DNA of 64,000 nucleotides, from positions 868,001 to 932,000 of the forward strand of contig PLDA01000003.1 in assembly GCA_003134965.1 (NCBI GenBank). The letters run 5' to 3'. A program made the position numbers and the translations under genes. Every line of letters starts with the position of its first letter. The first letter of the stretch is position 1. Source of the DNA: Vulcanimicrobium winogradskyi (lineage in GTDB: Bacteria; Vulcanimicrobiota; Vulcanimicrobiia; Vulcanimicrobiales; Vulcanimicrobiaceae). Shown here piece after piece: positions 42,799 through 50,070 of the stretch. Under the pieces are notes generated by a model, which saw nothing but the letters and a program-made list of their open reading frames with translations, ran no database searches and had not been told where the DNA came from.

Positions 42799-43893
42799 TC
42801 ACGGCGCGATCGTCGTGCGTTTTTCCGTTGAGGTTTCAAGGCCTTTCGCGCGCCACTTGTCGTCCGCGGCGAGGACCCAGCCCTTCTTTGTCTCCGCCCA
42901 CGTCGCTTTCGTCCGATACTTGGCGAACGTCTCCTGGAGCTGCGTGTTCGCCGCCTTGATCGGCTTCTTGGTCCGCTCCACGAGCGCTTTCTGCATCAAA
43001 TCGAACGACTTTCTCAAGGCGAAGTAGTGGTCTTCTCCGATGAAGTAAAACGCCTCACGATCGAAGTCGTCGCCGGGCTCGAACGAGCGCTCTCCGGGAC
43101 CGACGAAGAGATTACCCGGAAACCATTCGAAGTACGGACCGGCAACGTCGGCGCTTCGCTCGGCGCGGTCTGCGCCCGTCTTGGTCTTCGTCCATTCCGT
43201 TCTTGCGGCGGCCAACGTCTGGACGATGGTCTTGCCCCGGGCCGTTTGACCGAACGCCGTCATCGCCTCCGTCAATGACGTCTCGGCGAGACCGAGCTGA
43301 CTCCACGTCACGCCGTCGGCGATGACCGCCGGCAATCGGTTTTTCCCGACGAGATACCCGATGTTGTGGATCGTCCACGCGACCGTGATGCCTTGGGCGA
43401 CCGTATCGGTCACGCCGGCCAGGAGCTGCGGTGCAGCGGCGGCGACCGCGATCGCTTTCTCCGCCCCGATCTTGAGCAGTCCGGTCGAGCCCCAGTCGAT
43501 CTTGTCCGTGATCTGGTTGGTTCGCTCGAGCTCCGCCATCGTGACGTCCGCCCAGCTGTTCGGCATCGCGACCACCATCTGCGCGACATCGGACTTGTAC
43601 AGGCCCTTCACGACGCCGTAGAACGCCTGTAGCGTCGAGTCGGGAATGATGTGGTGCTCTTTCAGCTCGACGTTCGCGCCTTTCTTCGTTTCATCCGGCG
43701 TCGGATTTTCGTAGCGGTCCATCTGAATGGGCACGACCGGCGTCGAGGTGCGAGCGTCGGCGACGCTCATCCGTGCGAGCGAGTGCGGCATCGGTACCGC
43801 AGTCACGACCTGACCTGCCTTGGTCGATGAGGCGATCCGTGAAGGGCCCTGCGGTTCCGCCGAGAGGGCTACACGCCGCACGCTGATTCTCAC
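42799..43893 (-). CDS. HHIIP/HNH-type nuclease-toxin candidate with cargo-type leader
   Basis: A 364-residue protein. After a leader similar to that of the next gene (MPHSLARMSV at 35-44, PIQMDRYENP at 55-64) comes VELKEHHIIPDSTLQAFYG, with H80-H81. HHIIP is the usual core of HNH/AHH-type nuclease domains. A helical, partly hydrophobic middle region (about 130-190) follows, then GPYFEWFPGNLFVGPGER and a D-rich segment that could complete the metal site. No signal peptide. First gene downstream of tRNA-Leu. Nuclease function is inferred from motifs only; the helical centre could also be a pore or translocation part. Confidence 0.6.
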   Translation of the reverse strand: MRISVRRVALSAEPQGPSRIASSTKAGQVVTAVPMPHSLARMSVADARTSTPVVPIQMDRYENPTPDETKKGANVELKEHHIIPDSTLQAFYGVVKGLYKSDVAQMVVAMPNSWADVTMAELERTNQITDKIDWGSTGLLKIGAEKAIAVAAAAPQLLAGVTDTVAQGITVAWTIHNIGYLVGKNRLPAVIADGVTWSQLGLAETSLTEAMTAFGQTARGKTIVQTLAAARTEWTKTKTGADRAERSADVAGPYFEWFPGNLFVGPGERSFEPGDDFDREAFYFIGEDHYFALRKSFDLMQKALVERTKKPIKAANTQLQETFAKYRTKATWAETKKGWVLAADDKWRAKGLETSTEKRTTIAP

Positions 43894-44003
43894 GATTGGA
43901 CCTTCCGATGTCGACGGGGTTGTAACCGCGGGATTTCGCCTGATGAATGATTCGTGGGATGACCGGGACTCGAACCCGGACGCCGTCGCCGGCTGCAGAT
44001 TTT

Positions 44004-44268
44004 CGCACCACTTCGGCTTTCGCCGCCCGACCCGCCCTTCGACAAACTCAGGGTAACAGGAAGGTTCGTGGTCCGGACTGTGCCTTGACCGTGCTCGTTC
44101 GCCATCGCGAAGGAGGTTAGGCCGCGCCCGTCCAGTCTCTACACCTTCAGGTTCGCAGCAGTAGCCGCGAACGAGCTTGGCTCGGCGTTGTCGTGCGGAG
44201 GCCGCGACGAGTTCACCGACTTTGAGCGCATCCCGGCCGGTGTTTCCAGCCGGCCGGCTCAGGATTCC
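44004..44268 (-). ncRNA. Group I intron in tRNA-Leu(UAA)
   Basis: A 265-nt intron inserted after T34 of the anticodon, the same site as the cyanobacterial/plastid tRNA-Leu intron. The 5' exon ends in T, which can form the T-G pair of P1 with the intron; the intron ends in G. Recognised core pieces (minus strand) are GCTCAAAGTCGGTGAAC, GAGCCAAGC (Q-like, 44175-44183), GGTGTAGAGACTGGACGGG (R region, 44127-44145) and AAGGCACAGTCC (S/P7, 44075-44086). A CCGGCCGG stem forms P2 and a GAAA-capped GGC/GCC hairpin lies near the 3' end. No homing endonuclease is encoded. Confidence 0.88.
44035..44058 (+). repeat. Dispersed REP-like repeat, copy 2 (inside the group I intron)
   Basis: CCCTTCGACAAACTCAGGGT and the next four bases match the repeat at 8532-8555 in 19 of 24 positions. 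It falls in the P9 part of the intron, between the S element and the 3' splice site, where an extra helix would be tolerated. Confidence 0.65.
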
Positions 44269-44285
44269 AAGTCTGCTGTGTCTGC

Positions 44286-45266
44286 CTATTCCACCATCAT
44301 CCCGCCGCCGTCATTCGCGCCGTGGCCGGTTGGTCCCGGCGGGAGCGGGACGGCCCGGAACGCTGGGGACGTCAGGTACCCGAGGAGCAGGTCGGCTTCG
44401 CTGACGGTGAAGCGGTCGACGCCGAGGATGCGGCAGGCCTCGTCGACGACGATCAGCCCGGCCGGTAGGATGTCCGCGCGCTGCGGGCGGATCTGCGGCA
44501 TCGCTTTGCGCGCGTCGAGGTCGCGGGCGAGGAGCGCGTCGATCAGACGGCGGGCGTCGTCGCGCGTCATCGTCGCGCCGTCGCGAACGTCCCCGGCGAC
44601 CATCGCGGCTGCGGTAAACACCGTCCCGCCGACCGCGATCAGCTCCTCGAATCCCCGCAGCTCGGCGAACGGTGCGAGGACCATGGCCGCGTCGGCGCGC
44701 GCCTCCGCTTCGAGCGCGCGCCGCTCGCTCTCGCCCAGCGCGTGCTCACCGAGCAGCGCCGGATGGCGTTCGGAGAGGCGTACCGCGCCGATCTCGAGCG
44801 AGATCGCGCGCTGCACCGTGCCGCTCGCCCGGGCGCGGGCCGGGTGGTCCACGGCGAGCTCGGCGCTGCCGCCGCCGACGTCGAGCACCCCGACCGCCCC
44901 GCCGCCCTCGCGCCCCGCGGTCGCGCCGAGGAACGAGTAGGTCGCCTCTTCCGCACCGCTCAGGATGCGCGGCGCGACGCCGACCCGGGCGGCGATCTCG
45001 TCGCCGAATCCGACGCCGTCGGATGCGCGGCGCAGCGCGCTGGTCGCGATCGCGTCGACCGCCCCGGCACCGAGACGGCGTGCAAGCGCGACGTAGTCGT
45101 CAATCGCCGCGAGCGTGCGGTCGCGCGCTGCCGCGTCGATCGTGCCGGTGACGCCGATCCCGGTGCCGATCCGCGTCCCGCGCGAATCCGCGGCGAGACG
45201 GCGCTCACCGTCCTGGACGAGCAGTCGGGTCGAGTTCGTCCCGATCGACACCAGTGCGCGGATCAC
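44286..45266 (-). CDS. Ppx/GppA-family phosphatase
   Basis: A 326-residue protein of the exopolyphosphatase/pppGpp phosphatase family (actin-like ATPase fold). ALVSIGTNSTRLLV is the phosphate-1 motif, GVLDVGGGSAELAV is phosphate-2, and SGAEEATYSFLGA and AVGGTVFTAAAM are also typical. It is shorter than E. coli Ppx (513) or GppA (494), as in single-module bacterial versions. Start GTG 45266 fits the family; ATG 45305 would overlap the divergent HAD start. The last six codons and the TAG lie inside the tRNA-Leu gene. Confidence 0.87.
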   Translation of the reverse strand: MIRALVSIGTNSTRLLVQDGERRLAADSRGTRIGTGIGVTGTIDAAARDRTLAAIDDYVALARRLGAGAVDAIATSALRRASDGVGFGDEIAARVGVAPRILSGAEEATYSFLGATAGREGGGAVGVLDVGGGSAELAVDHPARARASGTVQRAISLEIGAVRLSERHPALLGEHALGESERRALEAEARADAAMVLAPFAELRGFEELIAVGGTVFTAAAMVAGDVRDGATMTRDDARRLIDALLARDLDARKAMPQIRPQRADILPAGLIVVDEACRILGVDRFTVSEADLLLGYLTSPAFRAVPLPPGPTGHGANDGGGMMVE

Positions 45267-45303
45267 CGGCGGGCGGTTCGCGTACAGGGACGAAGCGCCC
45301 CGC

Positions 45304-45984
45304 ATGACGCACCGTGGTCCCGCGCTGCTCTTCGACCTCGACGGCACGCTGGTCGACTCCGTCTACCAGCACGTCGGCGCGTGGCACGACGCGCTCACCG
45401 CGTGCGGCATCCGGCTCTCGGTGTGGCGCATCCACCGGAAAATCGGGATGAGCGGCGGCCTCTTCGTGCGCGGCCTGATGCGCGAGCTCGGACGCGAGCT
45501 CGATCCGGACGTCGCGCTCGAGCTGCGCACGCTCCATGCGGCCGCCTATGCCAGGCGTTTCGAGGGCGTCGTGCCGCTACCGGGCGCGCGCGAGCTCCTC
45601 GCAACGTTGACGCAGCTCAGCGTCCCGTGGGCGATCGCGACCAGCGGCGGGCGCGACGTCGCGGGCCGCACGCTGGCGCTCCTCGACGTCCCCGCGCACG
45701 TTCCGGTCGTGACGCGCGACGAGGTCTCGCACGCGAAACCCGATCCCGATCTGTTCCTGCGCGCCGCGGAGAAGCTCGGCGTCGCGATCGAGCACAGCAT
45801 CGTCGTCGGGGATTCGGTCTGGGACTTGCTCGCCGCGCGCAGAGCCGGCGCGCTCGGCGTCGGCCTGCTCTCCGGCGGCTACGGCTTCGACGAACTGCAG
45901 ACCGGCGGCGCATATCGCGTCTACGAAGATCCCGCCGACCTGCTGCGCCACCTCGACGAGGTCGGCGTACGCGATCCTGACTGA
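45304..45984 (+). CDS. HAD-superfamily hydrolase (phosphoglycolate phosphatase-like)
   Basis: A 226-residue HAD subfamily IA phosphatase: motif I LLFDLDGTLVDSVYQHVGAW, motif II WAIATSGGRD, motif III KPDPDLFLRAAEKLG and motif IV SIVVGDSVWDLLAARRAG. The four-helix cap lies between motifs I and II. Substrate unknown; phosphoglycolate and beta-phosphoglucomutase-like enzymes share this pattern. It is divergent from the ppx-like gene, with almost no spacer between starts. Its stop is three bases from the convergent methyltransferase stop. Confidence 0.87.
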   Translation: MTHRGPALLFDLDGTLVDSVYQHVGAWHDALTACGIRLSVWRIHRKIGMSGGLFVRGLMRELGRELDPDVALELRTLHAAAYARRFEGVVPLPGARELLATLTQLSVPWAIATSGGRDVAGRTLALLDVPAHVPVVTRDEVSHAKPDPDLFLRAAEKLGVAIEHSIVVGDSVWDLLAARRAGALGVGLLSGGYGFDELQTGGAYRVYEDPADLLRHLDEVGVRDPD

Positions 45985-45987
45985 CGC

Positions 45988-46587
45988 TTAACGCCGCAGT
46001 CGATACGCGAGGCCGAAGCCCAGGTCGGCGATGAGATCGAACGCGCCGTCGCCGTCGATCGTCGCGCGTTCGAGCGGTGTGTGATAAAGCAGCACGACGT
46101 CGCGCGGCTCGTCGGCCGCGGCGAGCGTCGCGAGCGCCGCACTCATCACCGGGGCGCGGAACGGGTTGTACATGAACACGACGAGGTCGCCGCGCGGAAA
46201 CGCGTAGCCGGCCGCGTCGGCGCGAACGATCTTCACATCGGTCGCGACGCGGCGCGGATCGTGCGCCGAAGCGAGGTTCTCGCGCGCGATCTCCACCAGC
46301 GCGGGCGAGACCTCGACGCCGATCACCGCGCGAAACGGCCGCCGAGCGGCGAGCATGACGACACGTCCCATTCCCGCGCCCAGATCGACGAACGTAGCGC
46401 GCTCGGGCGGCAGCGGCGACGCGTCGAGGAGCGCTTCGGCCTGCGCGACCGGCGTCGGTTCGTAGTGTGTCGCGTGTTCGAGTGCCGGCCCGATCGCCTC
46501 GGGGTCGAGCTCGCCGAGGAACACCAGCGCTTCGGTCGTCACGCCGTGCTCCGCGTCGAAGCGCTGTCCCGCTCGCCGCCCCGACAC
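45988..46587 (-). CDS. Class I SAM-dependent methyltransferase
   Basis: A 199-residue protein starting at GTG 46587 with AGGAG nine bases upstream. The SAM-binding core is ATFVDLGAGMGRVVMLAARR, then VIGVEVSPALVEIARENL (acidic ribose-binding residue) and VKIVRADAAGYAFP, followed by LVVFMYNPFRAPVMSA. The N-terminal 60 residues (RRAGQRFDAEHGVTTEALVF, then THYEPTP) are typical of uncharacterised members found in diverse bacteria. The substrate is unknown. The last gene of the minus-strand run from 51349. Confidence 0.82.
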   Translation of the reverse strand: MSGRRAGQRFDAEHGVTTEALVFLGELDPEAIGPALEHATHYEPTPVAQAEALLDASPLPPERATFVDLGAGMGRVVMLAARRPFRAVIGVEVSPALVEIARENLASAHDPRRVATDVKIVRADAAGYAFPRGDLVVFMYNPFRAPVMSAALATLAAADEPRDVVLLYHTPLERATIDGDGAFDLIADLGFGLAYRLRR

Positions 46588-46610
46588 GCGCCATCGCTCC
46601 TGGACGGTCT

Positions 46611-47489
46611 TTAGTAGCGCTTGGACGCGGTCGCCTCGCGCGTGCGCTGGATCATCTCGAGGGACCGTTCGTGGTGTTTGTTCGCGACCCCGACGTAGAG
46701 CGTGTCGACGATCGTGAGCTGCGCGATGCGGCTCGAGCTGGCGTCGCTGCGGAACGCCGTCTGCTGCGCCGCGGTGACGAGCACGACGTCCGAGACCTTC
46801 GTGATCGGCGAAGACGGCCGATGGGTGATGCAGACCGTCGTCGCTCCGTGCGCCTTGGCACGCCCGAGCGCGTCGGTGACGTCGCGGCTGGCGCCGGTGT
46901 GCGATATCCCGAGCGCGACGTCCTCCGGCCCGAGCAGCGAGGACGACATCGCCATCAGGTCGCCGTCGGAGAGCGCGATCGACTGCAGCCCGAGCTTGAG
47001 GAACTTGTGGTACGCGTCGAGGGCGAGCGGCGCGCTGCCGCCGACGCCGTAGATTTCGACGCGCCGCGCGTCGGCCAGAGCGTCGACCGCGCGCTGCAGC
47101 TCGCCGTCGTCGAGCACCTCGATCGTATCGCGGAGCGCCTGCGTGTTGGCCTGGAAGACCTTCGCCTTGACGGTGGCCAGATCGTCGCCCGGCTCGATCG
47201 CCGCGTAGATCTCGGTCGTCTCTTCGACCAGATCGCGCGCCAGCACGATCTTGAACTCCTGATAGCCTTTGTAGCCGATCTTCTGGCACAGGCGCACGAC
47301 CGTCGACTCGCTGGTGTGCGTCCGCTCGGCGAGTTCCGTCACCGTCAGGTAGATCAGCTCGTCGGGAGCCTTCAGGATGAAGTCGGCGACGCGCTGCTCC
47401 GCGGCCCGAAGCCCCGAGTATGCTCCTTGCAAACGTACAAAGGAACCTGGGACCTTGACCGGGTCGACGCGCACGCCTTTCAACGCCAT
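46611..47489 (-). CDS. RpiR/MurR-family transcriptional regulator (HTH-SIS)
   Basis: A 292-residue regulator. N-terminal HTH_6: LRAAEQRVADFILKAPDELI, then YLTVTELAERTHTSESTVVR and LCQKIGYKGYQEFK. A C-terminal SIS domain (about 130-260) binds phosphosugars: VEIYGVGGSAPLALDAYHKF and ALGISHTGASRDVTDAL. Such proteins control sugar-phosphate or amino-sugar metabolism. Start ATG 47489; the frame runs further upstream but without conservation. No sugar genes are adjacent, so the target is unknown. Confidence 0.88.
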   Translation of the reverse strand: MALKGVRVDPVKVPGSFVRLQGAYSGLRAAEQRVADFILKAPDELIYLTVTELAERTHTSESTVVRLCQKIGYKGYQEFKIVLARDLVEETTEIYAAIEPGDDLATVKAKVFQANTQALRDTIEVLDDGELQRAVDALADARRVEIYGVGGSAPLALDAYHKFLKLGLQSIALSDGDLMAMSSSLLGPEDVALGISHTGASRDVTDALGRAKAHGATTVCITHRPSSPITKVSDVVLVTAAQQTAFRSDASSSRIAQLTIVDTLYVGVANKHHERSLEMIQRTREATASKRY

Positions 47490-47530
47490 GATGCGCACGG
47501 TTCGCGAAACCGCATGCTGCGGCCTCGGCG

Positions 47531-47914
47531 CTAGCCCTCGCGGCTCTCGAAGAACCTCGCGCGGTGCTGTTTGCGGACGAGATGGCGCTCGAACGGCTGC
47601 GGCCGGTCCGGCGGCGCCCATTCTTCGGTCGACTTGAGGTAGGCGGCGATCTGCGCCTCGAACGAGGGATCGGTCAGTGCGGGAACCTCGGTCGTCGGCG
47701 TGACCTCGTCGATGCGCGTCTGGGCCAGGACGACCATCTTCCCCAGCAGGTCGAAGGGGAGCGTCGCCTCTTTGTGTTCGAGCGCCCGCGTGTACGCGGC
47801 GCGATTCTTGTTGACGTCACCGATCGGCGACGCGACGAGGCGGCCGTCCTCGAGGCGGACCGTCGCGCCCAGGTTGTGGACGTTGATCACGCTCCCGCGG
47901 ACGCGCTCGCTCAC
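47531..47914 (-). CDS. S1-like OB-fold protein, hypothetical
   Basis: A 127-residue basic protein. Residues 3-35 (ERVRGSVINVHNLGATVRLE, then DGRLVASPIGD) have the pattern of an S1 RNA-binding domain: G-x-V and G-A-x-V-x-L strands. The rest (LEHKEATLPFDLLGKMVVLA, then a helical, positively charged tail) is unlike known S1 proteins. It overlaps the FtsB-like gene by four bases. Possible RNA-binding role is inferred only. Confidence 0.6.
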   Translation of the reverse strand: MSERVRGSVINVHNLGATVRLEDGRLVASPIGDVNKNRAAYTRALEHKEATLPFDLLGKMVVLAQTRIDEVTPTTEVPALTDPSFEAQIAAYLKSTEEWAPPDRPQPFERHLVRKQHRARFFESREG

Positions 47915-48213
47915 GGCTGCTTCCCGTGTTTGAGGTAGATGATCGCTTCGTGCTCGCCGACCAGATGGAGGCGGTCGTGGATCTCAGGGATCGCGCCGTT
48001 TGCATCGGAGAGGCGCCGGATGTCGCGCTCCTGCTGGACGCGCTTGACCTTGAGCGAGGCGACGTCGTGCTCGACGTCGCGCAGTTCGTGCGCGAGCGCG
48101 ATGTTGCGCCCGATCAGCCGCGCGTACTGCACGCCGATCACCGAGAACGCGACGAGCGCAACGCAGACGACGCCGAGCCGGCCGAGCAGTCGGAGCAGCG
48201 TCGAGACTCTCAC
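47911..48213 (-). CDS. FtsB/DivIC-like septum formation initiator protein
   Basis: A 100-residue protein: one N-terminal transmembrane segment (LGVVCVALVAFSVIGVQYA, residues 13-31) followed by a coiled coil (LAHELRDVEHDVASLKVKRV, then QQERDIRRLSD) and a short globular end. This is the layout of DivIC/FtsB, which links FtsL and FtsQ/DivIB in the divisome. It overlaps accA upstream and the S1-like gene downstream by four bases each. Sequence similarity in this family is low, so the call rests on architecture. Confidence 0.7.
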   Translation of the reverse strand: MRVSTLLRLLGRLGVVCVALVAFSVIGVQYARLIGRNIALAHELRDVEHDVASLKVKRVQQERDIRRLSDANGAIPEIHDRLHLVGEHEAIIYLKHGKQP

Positions 48214-49160
48214 GCTGACGCCGCTCCGATACGGCGGAACTTCGCGTAACGGCGCTCGCGCAACTCGGCCGGCGGGATCGGGATCAGCGCTTCGAGCGCG
48301 CGCTCGACGGCGTCGAGCACGCGGCCGATCGTTCCGGCGGCGTCGCGATGCGCCCCGCCGATCGGTTCGGGGATCACCTCGTCGACGATGCCGAACGTGA
48401 GGAGGTCATCGGAGGTGAGCTTCAACCGCGTCGCCGCTTCTTCCGCGCGGGCGGCGTCGCCCCAAAGGATCGCCGCCGCGCCTTCGGGCGACGCGACCGA
48501 ATACACCGAGTGCTGCAGGATGATGACGCGGTCGGCCAGCGCGAGCGCCAGCGCGCCGCCGGAGCCGCCCTCGCCGACGATCGACGCGACGATCGGGACG
48601 CGCGCCTCGGCCAGCTCGTAGAGCGACTGCGCGATCGCCTCGGACTGCGCGCGCTCCTCCGAGCCGATCCCAGGATCGGCGCCGCTGGTGTCGACGAAGG
48701 TGACGACCGGCAGGCCGAGGTGGTCGGCCAGCTTCACCAGGCGGATCACTTTTCGGTACCCTTCGGGCGACGCCATCCCGAAGTTGCGGTAGACCTTCTC
48801 CTTCGTATCGCGGCCCTTGTCTTGCGCGATCGCGATGATGCGGCGCCCGTTGAATTTCGCGAACCCGCCGACGATCGCGTGATCGTCGCGGAAATGGCGG
48901 TCGCCGTGCAGCTCGTCGAACTGGTCGAGCGCGGCGATGTAGTCCGACCCGATCGGGCGCTTCGGATGGCGGGCCATGTTGACGCGCTGCCACGGCGTCA
49001 TCTTGCCGAAGATCTCGCGCTGAATCTCCGCGTACTTCGTTTCGAGCGCCCGAATCTCGGCGCTCATGTCGACCGGCTGCTGCGCGGCCTGCGCCTTCAG
49101 CTCGTCGATGCGCTGCTCGAGCTGGATCAGCCCCTTCTCGCGCTCGACGATGACGTTCAT
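48210..49160 (-). CDS. accA: Acetyl-CoA carboxylase carboxyltransferase subunit alpha
   Basis: A 316-residue AccA. The start ERIDELKAQ and the block WQRVNMARHPKRPIGSDYIA are diagnostic, as are FDELHGDRHFRDDHAIVGGF, RNFGMASPEGYRKVIRLVKL, FVDTSGADPGIGSEERAQSE and EGGSGGALALALADRVIILQ. Forms the alpha2beta2 carboxyltransferase with AccD and transfers carboxyl from biotin to acetyl-CoA to make malonyl-CoA. Its ATG overlaps the accD stop (ATGA), ensuring equal synthesis. Confidence 0.97.
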   Translation of the reverse strand: MNVIVEREKGLIQLEQRIDELKAQAAQQPVDMSAEIRALETKYAEIQREIFGKMTPWQRVNMARHPKRPIGSDYIAALDQFDELHGDRHFRDDHAIVGGFAKFNGRRIIAIAQDKGRDTKEKVYRNFGMASPEGYRKVIRLVKLADHLGLPVVTFVDTSGADPGIGSEERAQSEAIAQSLYELAEARVPIVASIVGEGGSGGALALALADRVIILQHSVYSVASPEGAAAILWGDAARAEEAATRLKLTSDDLLTFGIVDEVIPEPIGGAHRDAAGTIGRVLDAVERALEALIPIPPAELRERRYAKFRRIGAASA

Positions 49161-50068
49161 GCGCGGCTCTCCGCCGGCGGCACTGGGTCGGCGGCCGGCA
49201 CCGCGGCGCCGCTGCGCCCGTTCGCGTGCCGCTTTCCGCCCGAGCCGTAATCGAGCAGCCGCACCAGCGTCTCCTTGAGCACGTTGCGCTCGACGACCAT
49301 GTCGATCGCGCCCTTCTCGAGCAGAAACTCCGCGGTCTGGAAATTCTCCGGCAGCTTCTGCCGTATCGTCTGCTCGATCACGCGGCGGCCGGCGAAACCG
49401 ATCGCCGCGCGCGCCTCGGCGAGCACGACGTCAGCCTGAAACGCGAACGAGGCCGAAACACCGCCGGTCGTCGGATCGGTGAGCACGCTAATGTAGAAGC
49501 CGCCGTCGTCGTGGAACCGTCGCACGGCCATCGTCGTCTTCGCCATCTGCATCAGCGCGAGCATGCCCTCTTCCATGCGCGCACCGCCGCTGGCGGTGAA
49601 GACGACGCACGGGAGCCCGCGCTCGCGAGCCCGCTCGAAGAGCTGCGTGATCCGTTCTCCGACGACCGTTCCCATCGTGCCGCCGCGAAAGTTGAAATCC
49701 ATGACGGCCAGCGCGAGCGGGTGGCCGCCGATCGACGCGAACCCGCAGACGACGCCTTCGGTGAGCTTCGACTTCTCACGATCGCGCGCGAGCTTCTGCG
49801 GATACGGGACCTTGTCAGTCCAGCCAAGCGGGTCGCCCGGCGAAAGCTCTCCGCCGACCTCGTTGAAGTCGGCATCGACCAGCATCGAGATGCGGTCGAA
49901 GGCGTGCATCCGGAAGTGGTGGCCGCAGGTCGCGCACACCCACAGGTTCGCGGCCAGATCGGGCCGGTAGATCATCGTGCCGCACTTGGGACACTTGGTC
50001 CACTGCGCAGCGTCCTCGACCGGAACCGGTTGCGCACGGCGCAACCGCAGCCATTCCGGCATGGGCAT
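49157..50068 (-). CDS. accD: Acetyl-CoA carboxylase carboxyltransferase subunit beta
   Basis: A 303-residue AccD with the N-terminal four-Cys zinc ribbon (WTKCPKCGTMIYRPDL, then VCATCGHHFRM). The carboxyltransferase domain shows LTEGVVCGFASIGGHPLALA, MDFNFRGGTMGTVVGERI, SGGARMEEGMLALMQMAKT and SVLTDPTTGGVSASFA. The C-terminus is extended by a short Pro/Ala/Arg-rich tail. It lies two bases after the glycosyltransferase gene and overlaps accA, within the nine-gene minus-strand run. Biotin carrier and carboxylase genes (accB, accC) are not here. Confidence 0.97.
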   Translation of the reverse strand: MPMPEWLRLRRAQPVPVEDAAQWTKCPKCGTMIYRPDLAANLWVCATCGHHFRMHAFDRISMLVDADFNEVGGELSPGDPLGWTDKVPYPQKLARDREKSKLTEGVVCGFASIGGHPLALAVMDFNFRGGTMGTVVGERITQLFERARERGLPCVVFTASGGARMEEGMLALMQMAKTTMAVRRFHDDGGFYISVLTDPTTGGVSASFAFQADVVLAEARAAIGFAGRRVIEQTIRQKLPENFQTAEFLLEKGAIDMVVERNVLKETLVRLLDYGSGGKRHANGRSGAAVPAADPVPPAESRA

Positions 50069-50070
50069 GG

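Larger units (their letters stand above)
43955..44303 (-). tRNA. tRNA-Leu(UAA), interrupted by a group I intron
   Basis: The exons are 44303-44269 and 44003-43955 (84 nt spliced). Acceptor GGGATGA pairs with TCATCCC. The D arm is GTG/CAC with the tRNA-Leu hallmark TGGTGGAATAGGCAGACAC. Anticodon stem GCAGA pairs with TCTGC only after joining the exons, giving loop CTTAAAA (anticodon TAA). The variable arm GCCG/CGGC and T arm CCGGG-TTCGAGT-CCCGG are normal. CCA is not encoded. The 5' 18 bases overlap the 3' end of the ppx/gppA-like gene. Confidence 0.92.

Noticed and set aside
43955..44303. tmRNA as an explanation of the split tRNA-like ends
   Set aside because: The D arm and long variable arm are those of tRNA-Leu, the exons rebuild a UAA anticodon loop, and the insert carries group I core motifs rather than a tag reading frame.
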